A DNA stretch of 64,000 nt from Cutaneotrichosporon cavernicola. Taxonomy: Eukaryota; Basidiomycota; Tremellomycetes; Trichosporonales; Trichosporonaceae. The translations under genes and the position numbers were made by a program. Below are positions 10,945 through 19,869 of this stretch, piece after piece. The DNA is taken from NCBI RefSeq assembly GCF_030864355.1, contig NC_083397.1:1364001-1428000 (forward strand). The letters run 5' to 3'. Every line of letters starts with the position of its first letter. Within the stretch, counting starts at the first letter, position 1. The notes under the pieces are model-generated. The model was not told the origin of the DNA. It worked only from the letters and a program-made list of their open reading frames with translations, and did no database searches.

Positions 10945-11992
10945 ATGGCAGACTACACCACCACAAAGCCTTTGCTCATCGTCGTGATGGTAAGTGTGAT
11001 TGCCAGCTCCGTCGTGGTACACTCAGCTGACGACAGGGCCCCGCGTCTTGGTGAGTGTACAAGTGGTCGGGCGAGCGGTTGGCGATAGTCTTTACTCTGC
11101 TAGTCTGCTGCGACATACAGCTGGGCGGCTCCACAACCTTGCTCGCTCCACATCTCGTCCTCCTTCTCCTCTCCCACCCCACCCTCCTCATCCACCCCAC
11201 CCTCCTACCGCCTTCCCCATCCTCCCCACTGGCAGCTCACTTGCTGCTTCCTCGCACGCTTCGCACGCACATTCACTCACTGACACCAGCGGCAAATCCA
11301 CCATCGGCAGCAACCTCGCCCGTGACCTCGGCATCTCCTTCATCGACGGTGATGCCCTCCATCCCCCGGCCAATGTCGCAAAGATGAGCGCTGGCAACCC
11401 TCTCGACGACGCCGACCGCCTTCCCTGGCTCCAGATCATCAGGGAAACTGGTATCCGCGAGTGCCACGCCGCCTGGGAGAGGGGAGACGGCCGCGTGCCC
11501 GGACAGGAGGAGGGGGAGGGCAAGCTCGGGCGCCCGGCTTGCGTCATTGCGTGCTCGGCACTGAAGAAGTATTATCGCGATATTCTGCGCGGGAAGGCGG
11601 AGGCCGTTCGGGAGGACAAGGTGAGTCTGCCGAGGGTGAATGCCGCTCTACACACCCGCACGCTTGGCCACACCTCCTCAGCTGCCCACACATTGGCGAA
11701 AGACGTTGAAGCGGCCACGCCCACGCCCACAAGCTAACCCCAGCCCATCATGAAGACCATCTTCGTGTACTGCAACGGCTCGCCCGAACTGTTGGCACAG
11801 CGCATCGCTGCGCGCCAGGGACACTTTATGAAGCCCCAAATGCTCGCATCCCAACTCGCAACACTCGAGGACCCGACATCCGAGCCCGGGGTCGTTGACG
11901 TAGACATCTCGGCCGACCCGGAAGAGGTATCGCTGCGTGCGTTGAGCGGCACGCGCCGAGTCGTGGCAGCGATGGACGCGCGTGGCGAATGA
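10945..11992 (+). CDS. Gluconokinase
   Basis: P-loop kinase that phosphorylates D-gluconate to 6-phosphogluconate, feeding the pentose phosphate pathway. Exons 10945-10989, 11037-11050, 11290-11620 and 11744-11992 give 212 residues. Motifs match the GntK family: Walker A GPASCGKST, then FIDGDALHPPANVAKMSAGN (gluconate-binding region), PLDDADRLPWL, VIACSALKKYYRDILRG, and the C-terminal ARQGHFMKPQMLASQLATLE. Exon 2 is only 14 nt and supplies GPAS plus two bases, so the Walker A loop is assembled from three exons. Intron 2 (239 nt) is unusually long for this locus and C-rich. The phases are consistent across all junctions and both ends of the microexon have standard AG/GT borders. Confidence 0.93.
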
Positions 11993-12160
11993 TTTGTTCT
12001 GTCTTGTTTTTGTCTTGTCTTGTCTATCATTGGAATCATATGCATTTGGTTGGACCGTGGAACGGTGGACATGACGTGGGGCTCTCCTGAACCGAAAATG
12101 CATGTACCGACCGGCCCGGCATTCCCGACTCGCACTAGCCAACGCCCAACTTTCATCATC

Positions 12161-13709
12161 ATGCCGCCCCGCACCGTCGCCGTCATCGGCGGAGGTCTGT
12201 CCGGCCTCACCGCCGCCTACCGCCTCGCAAAGTCGGGAGCACGGGTGACGCTCCTCGAATCGGCGCCACGGTTGGGGGGATGGGCCCAAACGCAATCTTA
12301 CCCACTCTCATTCGAGCGCAATGGGCAAACTCACACTGGCAGCGTATCGCTCGAGTTTGGACCGCGTTCCATCCGTCCGCGGGGAGGACCAGGCGCACCA
12401 GCCATGCTCCAGCTCGTACGCTCCACCCCGCGCAACCTGACATCAGATCCAAGATTTGGGCCTTTGCGATCGCATCGTGCCGATTCCGAATGACCACCCA
12501 GCCGCCAAGAACCGATACCTCTTTGACCCCGATTCCGGCAAGCTGTCCGCCGTCCAAGCCTCCCCGCTTGCGGTATTGAATCCGCGCACAGCCCCAGCGA
12601 TTAGGCAACTGTTGCTCGCCTTTGCGATGGAGCCGTTTCGCAGATCCAGACCGCCAGACGGCGACGAGAGCGTTGCGGCCTTTTTCGAGCGCCGATTTGG
12701 CAAACGAGTTGCCCGCACCGCCTCAGCCTTTGTTCATGGTATCTATGCGGCTGATCCAGCCGCTTTGTCCCTCCGCTCAGCATTTGGGATGCTCCACGCG
12801 GCCGAGAAGAGGGGCGGCAGCGTGGTGATGGGCATGCTCCGCAGCCCAAAGAATGAAGCAGAAGAGGCGGCGTGGGCCAAGATCGGGGAGCTGGGCAAGG
12901 AGAGGGAGGGATGGAACATGTACGCTCTGCGCGGGGGGATGTGCCAGCTTATTACGGCGTTGGAGAAGAACGCTCGCGATGCGGGAGTAGAAATCAAGAG
13001 ATCGCGCGTGCTCCGCATCAACCCCGATACGAGGGTAAATGTCGAGACGAGCTACGGCCCTTTGCGGGTCGACCACGTCGTTGCTGCTCTCCCGCCCCGT
13101 CGACTTGATCGGATCCTCTCCGCCTCCCTCCCACACCTCCTTGCCAACTCGTCAACCACTGTCGGAGTGGTCAATGTCGTCCTCCCCCTCCCGCCCAAGG
13201 AAGTACATCCAGACGGATTCGGATACCTCATCCCTCGAGGTGGATGTAATCCCGAAGGAGCGCTGGGTGTTGTTTTCGACTCGACAGCTCTCCCCGGAAC
13301 AGATGACGGCGGCTTGGAGGGCCAAGTCACCAAGCTTACCGTCATGCTTGGCGGTCCCCATTGGAGCAGTTATGGCGGCGTTCGCGAACCGGCACACGAG
13401 GACGAGCTTATTCCTCTCGCTCTCTCTCATCTCCGCCGCGCATTCCCGCATCTCAAAGCTGAACCACTCCTCACCGTCCCACACCTGAATAGGGAGTGTA
13501 TTCCGACTTATGCACCAGGACACGGTGCTCGGTTACGGGATATTCACGAGGCCATCGAATCCGGCCCGTGGAAGAACCGACTGAGTGTCGTCGGCGCGGG
13601 GTATGGCGGGGTTAGCGTCAATGACTGCGTGCTCGGCGCGGAGATTGTCGCGTCTGGTCTCGCGAGCGGCACAGTCACGGGTCTCGAGCGGTGGGCTGAT
13701 TGGGAGTAG
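12161..13709 (+). CDS. HEM14: Protoporphyrinogen oxidase (HEM14)
   Basis: FAD enzyme of the mitochondrial inner membrane that oxidises protoporphyrinogen IX to protoporphyrin IX, the penultimate step of heme synthesis. Exons 12161-12415 and 12447-13709 give 505 residues. The N-terminus is the FAD-binding Rossmann motif (VAVIGGGLSGLTAAYRLAKS) followed by LLESAPRLGGW and LEFGPRSIRP. Family segments in the middle include FFERRFGKRVARTASAFVHG, IYAADPAALSLRSAFG and YALRGGMCQLITALE. The C-terminal FAD contact reads LSVVGAGYGGVSVNDCVLGA. The single intron is 31 nt, one of the shortest here. No cleavable presequence is needed in this family. A 16-bp minisatellite begins three bases after the stop codon. 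Confidence 0.94.
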
Positions 13710-13711
13710 CT

Positions 13712-13893
13712 AGCATAGCAGCGTAGCAGCATAGCAGCGTAGCAGCATAGCAGCGTAGCAGCATAGCAGCGTAGCAGCATAGCAGCGTAGCAGCATAGCA
13801 GCGTAGCAGCATAGCAGCGTAGCAGCATAGCAGCGTAGCAGCATAGCAGCGTAGCAGCATAGCAGCGTAGCAGCATAGCAGCGTAGCATAGCA
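13712..13893 (+). repeat. 16-bp minisatellite (agcatagcagcgtagc)n
   Basis: About 11.4 nearly perfect copies of a 16-bp unit, itself two 8-bp variants agc[a/g]tagc. It starts 2 bp after the HEM14 stop, so it is almost certainly in the HEM14 3' UTR. The unit contains no stop codon in the antisense frames, which creates spurious leucine/cysteine/tyrosine-rich ORFs. Confidence 0.97.
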
Positions 13894-14044
13894 TTATACT
13901 GTTGCATACTCATTCTTCAAAACATTGTCTGGGCCTGGGTCTGGGTCAACACACGGATCCGTCATTGGCCGGGACGGAAGCAATTAACCCCTTCGACACC
14001 CGCATTCAACCCGGTCCGCTCACATTACACACTCCACATCGAAA

Positions 14045-14982
14045 ATGGCCGACAAGTCCCAGGAGCAGGTCGTGCGCGCCCCCGAGGAGGGGACTTCTGT
14101 TGAGGTGCGTGTCGGGGGGAAGGAGGAAGGAGTGGAAGGGGGAGAGTGGAAGGGGGAGATTGGAAGGGGGACAGTGGGCCGGAACGCGCCGAGCATCCCT
14201 CTCCTTCATGCTTATGGGCTCCGTTATCCTCAACGGCCCGGCCCCCTTCTGCTCTGCGTCTACCGGCAATCCGCGAGTAGCGTGATCGGGTAGAACGTCG
14301 CGAGACGCCGTTCCCCTCTCTCTTCACTTACTCGCTCACACCAGTTCTCCCCCTCCCTCCTTCAACGCCTTATGGCTCCTCGCGCCGCTGCGCCGTCGAC
14401 CGACGACCTGGTCCGCCAGCGCCTGGCAGCCGAGAGCGCCGCGCTGCGGCAGAAGGAGGCCGAGATCCTGGGCTCGATCAGCGCTGCCCTCGAGAAGGAG
14501 AACCTCGACCGCGACAAGCCCGGCACGTCGTCCGAGGTGCTGGGGAATGATATCGAGGCCGTCCGCGAGAAGATTGCTCGCATGGCCCAGGATAAGAAGA
14601 ACCTCGAGACGCCCGAGTTGGCGGCGGCGCGCGCGGGGGTTGTGGCTTGTTACAAGTGAGTGCTGCGAGTGCCGAAGGCACGAGCCAGGGTGGGGGTCTG
14701 GCAGAGACGGAGGGGAAGGGCGTAGACGGAGGGGAAAGGCGTAGACGGAGGGGAAAGGCGTAGATGGGATGGAGTGGGGACCGGAGACGAGGCACTGGCG
14801 TCTGTCCTACCCTCTGGCCCTCTTCTACTTGTATGGCTTTAATCAGCTACGAATCTCATCCCCAAACTGCAACTGACAGCAGGAACAAGCCTGAGCACGC
14901 ACTCGACTGCTGGCGCGAGGTCGACGCCTTCAAGGTGCAGGTCTCCAAGCTCGAGCAGGCGTTTGTCAAGTCGCTCCACTAG
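14045..14982 (+). CDS. MIC19: MICOS complex subunit MIC19
   Basis: Component of the MICOS complex at mitochondrial crista junctions. Exons 14045-14104, 14345-14655 and 14883-14982 give 156 residues. The fungal MIC19 layout is visible: a short N-terminus ending in SVEFSPSLLQRL, a charged coiled coil (LVRQRLAAESAALRQKEAEI, DIEAVREKIARM), and a CHCH-like C-terminal end with VVACYKNKPEHALDCWREVD and FKVQVSKLEQAFVKSLH. The two cysteines are ten residues apart. Introns 1 and 2 (240 and 227 nt) are long for this locus and purine-rich. The start at 14045 is required to join in frame to FSPSLL; the ATG at 14372 would cut off this conserved motif. Confidence 0.85.
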
Positions 14983-15345
14983 ATAACAGGATGCATAGGC
15001 ATGCTTAGGGCGGGTGGGTGCAGTTGGGCGGGTGGGTGGTCAGTTGGAGCGAGTATGTTTGTAGCTGGTAGCGCTGGCAGGAGCTGGGTTCTGGGGGGGA
15101 GAGAGAGAGAGAGAGAAGCTTGAGGAGAGCCACGAGTACGCTCTTGCGTCTCTGCAGAGTCGCGATGGCTCCAAGAGTATCTTGTTTGTGGCTTGCGGCT
15201 TCTGGCGTGACAAGGCCATCAGCCATAAAGGGAACGGAGTTCGGCGATTTCAGCCGACGCCGCTCGTCATTTCGCAACTTGAACTTGACAACTTGACATT
15301 GGTCAATCTCCAATCTCCCACTCTTCATCGCCACCCACACCCACA

Positions 15346-15884
15346 ATGCATCTCCACTCGCTGCGCACTCTCGTGCGTCCGTCCACCTCTTTCTGCGGTC
15401 TCACCTCCCTCCGCGGCCTCACCTCCCTCCGCGGCCTCACCTCCCTCCGCGGCCTTTCCACCTCGCCTCCTGTTCGGCGCGACTTCAACCGCCCCTCGCC
15501 TCCGCATCTCCCGGCAGCTGAACAGGCGGAATTTGAGCGTCTCCAAAAGGCCGCCGAAGTCGCCGTGCCCGCAGGTCTGGAAGATGCGTCGCCGGACGAG
15601 CTGATCGAGGCGATGGGCAAGGAAGTGCATCGCGATGCGCGGGTGGCGACCCCGGCGTTTGAGGGCGACACGAATCCCAAGACGGGCGAGGTCGGCGGCC
15701 CCAAGCGCGATCCGTTCCAGGCGAGTAATGAGGATTGGGCTTTTGGAGGGCGGGTTACGGTGAGTCGTCTGGGGAACGAGAGGGCGAGGGAAGACGGAGG
15801 GAAGGGAGGTGATGAGGTGATGAACAGCACCCAGACAGTGGACTGCTGTTTACAACGCAACTCCGCTGACAGCAGGACTTTTGA
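15346..15884 (+). CDS. SDHAF4: Succinate dehydrogenase assembly factor 4 (SDHAF4/Sdh8)
   Basis: Mitochondrial chaperone that binds flavinated Sdh1 before complex II assembly. Exons 15346-15759 and 15876-15884 give 140 residues; the last exon encodes only D-F-stop. The signature C-terminus is complete: FEGDTNPKTGEVGGPKRDPF, then DWAFGGRVTDF. The N-terminus is a mitochondrial presequence that has grown by three exact copies of an 18-nt unit (LTSLRG repeated) before the likely cleavage zone LSTSPPVRRDF. Reading through the intron would lose the invariant final DF, so splicing is well supported. Confidence 0.92.
15400..15453 (+). repeat. Three exact 18-bp repeats in SDHAF4 presequence
   Basis: ctcacctccctccgcggc is repeated three times head to tail, encoding LTSLRG repeats within the mitochondrial targeting sequence. 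Perfect identity at synonymous positions indicates a recent expansion. Confidence 0.97.
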
Positions 15885-16003
15885 TCGCACAAACACGACT
15901 GCGTAGCGCACATGTCTCTCCCAAACAAACCCCACCCCCTGTAACCTATACTCCATGATAAATTGGTACATGCTGCTACGCTGCTGCTGCTCTACACATC
16001 ACT

Positions 16004-16960
16004 CTAGGCCGCCGCGGCGACGGCGGGCGCCGGCGTGGGGCTTGCCGACGGCTGCTCGGCGGCAATCTTGGCCGCCTCGGCCGCCTCCTCGGCCTCGATC
16101 TTGGCGAACGGGTCGTCGGACGACAGGTCGAGCTGGTGCACACCGTTCTTGTCGATGATGATGCAGTTGAAGTTGAACTTGACGGTCAAGCCTGGGGTCA
16201 ATTGTGACTCTTGTGACTGGCAACTGGCCAGCGAGCGGCAGCTGGTTCGCAATACACCCATTGAGGCCTTGCTGCAGCTTGGCTACCGCCTAGCCGCCTT
16301 TGGTGGCACACTCACGAATAGCCACCTCATTGATGCACTTCCTCAGCACTTCCAGCCCCTGGTGGCGATCGCACCCCTCAGTCCACCACTTGTCCATTGT
16401 GCTCAGCGCAACGAGCTGTCCAAACCCATGCGCGGCGTAAGGCACAACAGCCTTGGTACCGAGGTAGTCGATCCAGTAGAGGTGGGGCAGGTCGGTGGTC
16501 GTGTCGTACCCGCCGAGGAGGAGGTTGACGGCGTAGGGTCTGCGAGAGCGGAGGGCGTCGGCGAGCGAGCGACGGATCCACGCGCTCGCAGCGTGCGGGA
16601 GGAGCGCGCTGTTGTGCCGGATGTGGTAGAGGCGGACGTTGCGCTCGACAAAGTCGGCAAAGTTGTTCGTGTCGCCTGGCTCACCACCGTACGCCATGGC
16701 GAGGTGCGGGCCCAGAGTCTTGAGCTTGTTCTCGTCAGACTTGAACTGCAGGATCGAACGGCCTGCCGACATGTCCGACGCAAGGAGGACAAAGTCCTTG
16801 CCTGTGTATGGTGCGGAATGGTGAGGGACGGGAGACGAAGCGGAGCAAGGACGATAGCGAGGGGGACGGTGAGAGATTGTGTGTAAGGGAGCGGGCGTCA
16901 GCGCACAGTACGCTAGTGGATGGGAATTTACTCACCGCTGATGCCGAATGAACACTCCAT
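16004..16960 (-). CDS. PRE1: 20S proteasome subunit beta-4 (PRE1)
   Basis: Non-catalytic beta subunit of the 20S proteasome core. Exons, in reading order, are 16936-16960, 16316-16801 and 16004-16191; 232 residues. The protein starts directly with MECSFGISGKDFVLLASD, lacks the N-terminal catalytic threonine and propeptide, and matches the beta-4 class through SILQFKSDENK, NLLLGGYD, LYWIDYLGT, YAAHGFGQ and VLRKCINEVAIR. The last exon begins LTVKFNFNCIIIDKNGVHQL. An alanine/proline-rich tail of about 30 residues follows, longer than the short tail I recall for yeast PRE1. A 3' UTR segment at about 15969-15990 contains the same agcagcgtagcagcat string as the HEM14 minisatellite. Confidence 0.92.
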
Positions 16961-17298
16961 TGTTGTTAGGATAGGAGTGGAAGAGGGGGTTGGTGAGAGT
17001 CTTGTTGGTGGTGTTGGACTGTCCACTGATTGATTGTCGTCAGCGTTGGAGGCGTTGACGGTTGCGCGTCCGGGGAATAATAGCGGGATCATTTAAATCG
17101 CATTACAGTATGACATCGACAATCGCATGGCAGTCACGTGGGTCATGTTATGGATTTTGGCAGAGAAACAACTGACCAGCGAATTTGCCGCCCAACCTAC
17201 GCTCTCTCCGCTCTCCATCGCTGTTCTCATCATCCTACGCGCGTTAGCATCGCAGACAGACCAAAGACCCGAAAGTAAAGGACGACTTTTACTCAACC
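16961..17298. other. Divergent promoter PRE1 / BUD23
   Basis: 338 bp between divergent starts; contains CACGTG at 17135-17140. No proteasome-associated control element could be identified with confidence. Confidence 0.5.
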
Positions 17299-18475
17299 AT
17301 GTCACGGCCCGAGGAGATCGCGCCGCCCCAAGTGGTGAGCTGAAATCCGCGTCCAAAGCTGACAGCAGTTCTACGGCGATGTCGAGGCCAAGAAATACAC
17401 GGGCAAGTGAGTGTCTGCGATAGCGATGATGAGTTCGTGCGCGAGCTCCGCTCAGCTCCAAATACTGTCGCGACTCCTGCCTCGCCCACCATCCTCCAAC
17501 CCTCCCCATTCTCCCAGCCCGTCCTCTCCCTCCGCCCTCCCCTCCCCCCCTCCCCTCCCCCCCTCCCCTCCCCCCCTCCCCCCCCCTCCCCCCGGCCCCC
17601 GCTAACCTCAGCACCCGCGTGCAGAACATTCAGGCGCAGATGACTGACCGTGCTCTGGAACTCCTCCAGCTCCCTCCCGGAGAGTCGCAGTTCCTTCTCG
17701 ACATTGGGTGCGGAAGCGGCCTGAGCGGCGAGATCCTCGACGAGGATGGGCACGTCTGGGTCGGCGTCGACATTGCGCCGAGCATGTTGGGTGAGCTGAA
17801 TAGCTCCCATTCAAGCTGACGGACAGAGGTGGCGATTGAGCGCGAGGTCGAGGGCGACCTCTTCCTCCAGGACATTGGGCAGGGCTTTGGTTTCCGCCCA
17901 GGAACCTTTGACGGCGCTATTTCGATCTCTGTGCTGCAGTGGCTGCTCAACGCCGACTCGAACACTCACTCGCCGCCTCAGCGTCTCACGCGCTTCTTCA
18001 CCACCCTCCACTCGGCGCTCAAGAACCCGTCACGCGCAGTCTTCCAGTTCTACCCCAACTCGGATGACCAGGTGCAGCTCATCACGCAGTGCGCACAGCG
18101 GGCCGGTTTCGGTGGTGGTATTGTCGTTGACTACCCCAACTCAAGGAAGGCACGCAAGATGTACCTCTGCCTCATGGTGGGCCAGCAGGAGATCCCCAAG
18201 GGCCTCGACGGCGACATGGAGGTGGACGACGGCGCCCGCCGCAAGTCGATCCAGAACGAGCGGCGCAGGAAGCGCGAGGCATCCCGCAAGAAGCTCAAGG
18301 GAACAAAGGGGCTCACTGGCAAGGAATGGGTGCTCAAGAAGAAGGATCTGTACCGCACCCGCGGCAAGGAAGCGTACGTTGCACAGAGCAGCTGTACAGA
18401 GCCCGCAACTGAGCTGACACCAGGGTACCGCGAGACTCCAAGTACACTGCACGCAAGCGTCGTGTGCAGTTCTGA
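17299..18475 (+). CDS. BUD23: 18S rRNA (guanine-N7) methyltransferase BUD23
   Basis: SAM-dependent methyltransferase that modifies a guanine of 18S rRNA with Trm112 as partner, needed for 40S biogenesis. Exons 17299-17334, 17369-17406, 17612-17790, 17827-18373 and 18424-18475 give 283 residues. Start SRPEEIAPPQVFYGDVEAKK and YTGNTRVQNIQAQMTDRALE are family-specific. The SAM-binding loop is LLDIGCGSGLSGEIL; later landmarks are DIGQGFGFRPGTFDGAISIS, VLQWLLNAD, and AVFQFYPNSDDQV. The C-terminal WBS-type extension is lysine/arginine-rich and ends KYTARKRRVQF. Intron 2 (205 nt) is the long exception and carries a heavy C-run tract at about 17535-17600. Confidence 0.95.
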
Positions 18476-18718
18476 TCTGTGTCGTTGTGTCTGTACTATT
18501 ACGCGGCTATGCATGTGTCTAGAGGCTCCTCTTTTGAAGCTTGAGGCTTGGAAATGATGTCGGAGCGGATCGAGACGGCGCGGACCTCCACTTCCGGTGC
18601 CCACCGTAGAGTCTGGTGATTGACTGGTGCCTGACTGAGATAGTTTCGGATTCTCAATCCTCGCCCGATATTTGCTTTATATTTGCACTCAGATACCCCA
18701 GATACCCAGCAGATAGCG

Positions 18719-19745
18719 ATGGAGGCACACAGCCCGACATTCCAACGGGCGCTGTTGGTGAGTAACTCGCTCTCTTTTTGCTGTGTATGCTGCGCGCACA
18801 CGGTGCAGGCCTGCTGATTGCTGATGCCAGTCCGGTGCGGCCTCCGGGCTCGCGGTGGACCTCATGTTCTTCCCGCTCGACACGGTCAAGACACGTATCC
18901 AGAGCGCCAAGGGGTTCTGGGCCTCGGGTGGCTTCCGTGGCGTATACAGCGGTGTGGGGAGTGTTGGCATGGGTAGTGCTCCTGGTGGTGAGTGACATGT
19001 TGACGAGGGTGCGGCGGCCAAGGAAAGACGAAGAAGAGGTGCTGGTGCAGAGGAGGATGTTGGACGTTGGTTGATCCCAGCCGCGGCCTTCTTCGTAACC
19101 TACGAAGAACTGAAGAAACACGTCCCCCACTATCTTCCGAACCACACCCCAGGCCTAAACCACATGATCTCGGCCTCTGGTGGCGAGTTCGTATCTTGCC
19201 TAATCCGTGTACCTACCGAAGTCGTCAAGAGCCGAACCCAGACTTCCGCCTACGGCTCTAGCTCTTCCTTGACCACGGCCGTCAATGTGTTGAGACACGA
19301 CGGCGTTCGCGGCTTCTACCGCGGTTTCGGAATCACCATCGCCCGCGAGATCCCCTTCACATCCATCCAGTTCCCGCTGTACGAGTGGCTCAAGCGGACC
19401 CTCTCCGCCACGTATTTGGATGGCAAGCGGCCAAACTCGGCCGAAGCTGCCGTTTGTGGATCTATTGCTGGCGGCGTCGCGGCCGCCCTCACAACCCCGC
19501 TGGATGTCGTCAAGACGCGGGTCATGCTGGAAGCGCGCGGGGCCGGGTCGGAACGCAGCCCTAGTGTTCTGAGCTTTCCCTCCCGCCTCATTGGGATTGC
19601 CAGTGCAGAGGGCGTGGGCGCACTGTTTAGGGGATGGGTGCCAAGGACGATTGCGATTGGGGCGGGAGGCGCAGTGTTTCTGGGTATTTACGACTTCTGC
19701 GCAAACTTTGGACGGGAAAGGGCGCCAGAACACGATCTCGCATAG
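18719..19745 (+). CDS. PET8: Mitochondrial S-adenosylmethionine carrier (PET8-like)
   Basis: Mitochondrial carrier family protein of the SLC25A26/Pet8 type that brings SAM into the matrix. Exons 18719-18757, 18831-18987 and 19081-19745 give 286 residues. Three carrier signatures are seen: FFPLDTVKTRIQS, RVPTEVVKSRTQ and TTPLDVVKTRVM, each the P-x-[DE]-x-x-[KR] motif at the end of an odd-numbered helix. The subfamily call rests on the short N-terminus (LLSGAASGLAVDLMFFPLDT), ALFRGWVPRTIAIGAGGAVF and FLGIYDF. Substrate is inferred from the subfamily; a different small carrier cannot be fully excluded. Confidence 0.85.
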
Positions 19746-19869
19746 ATGCCTTAGATGTATGGGTAATAGAGGGCGGGATGATGTTGATGCTTGACTGGTT
19801 CACGGCCACTGACTTACACTTGCTAATACATCTACATCTACATCTACTCTACTCTACGCTCTACCAACA

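Noticed and set aside
13544..13913. Minus-strand ORFs rich in leucine, cysteine, tyrosine and alanine
   Set aside because: They are translations of the 16-bp minisatellite, open in all three antisense frames; no start context or domain.
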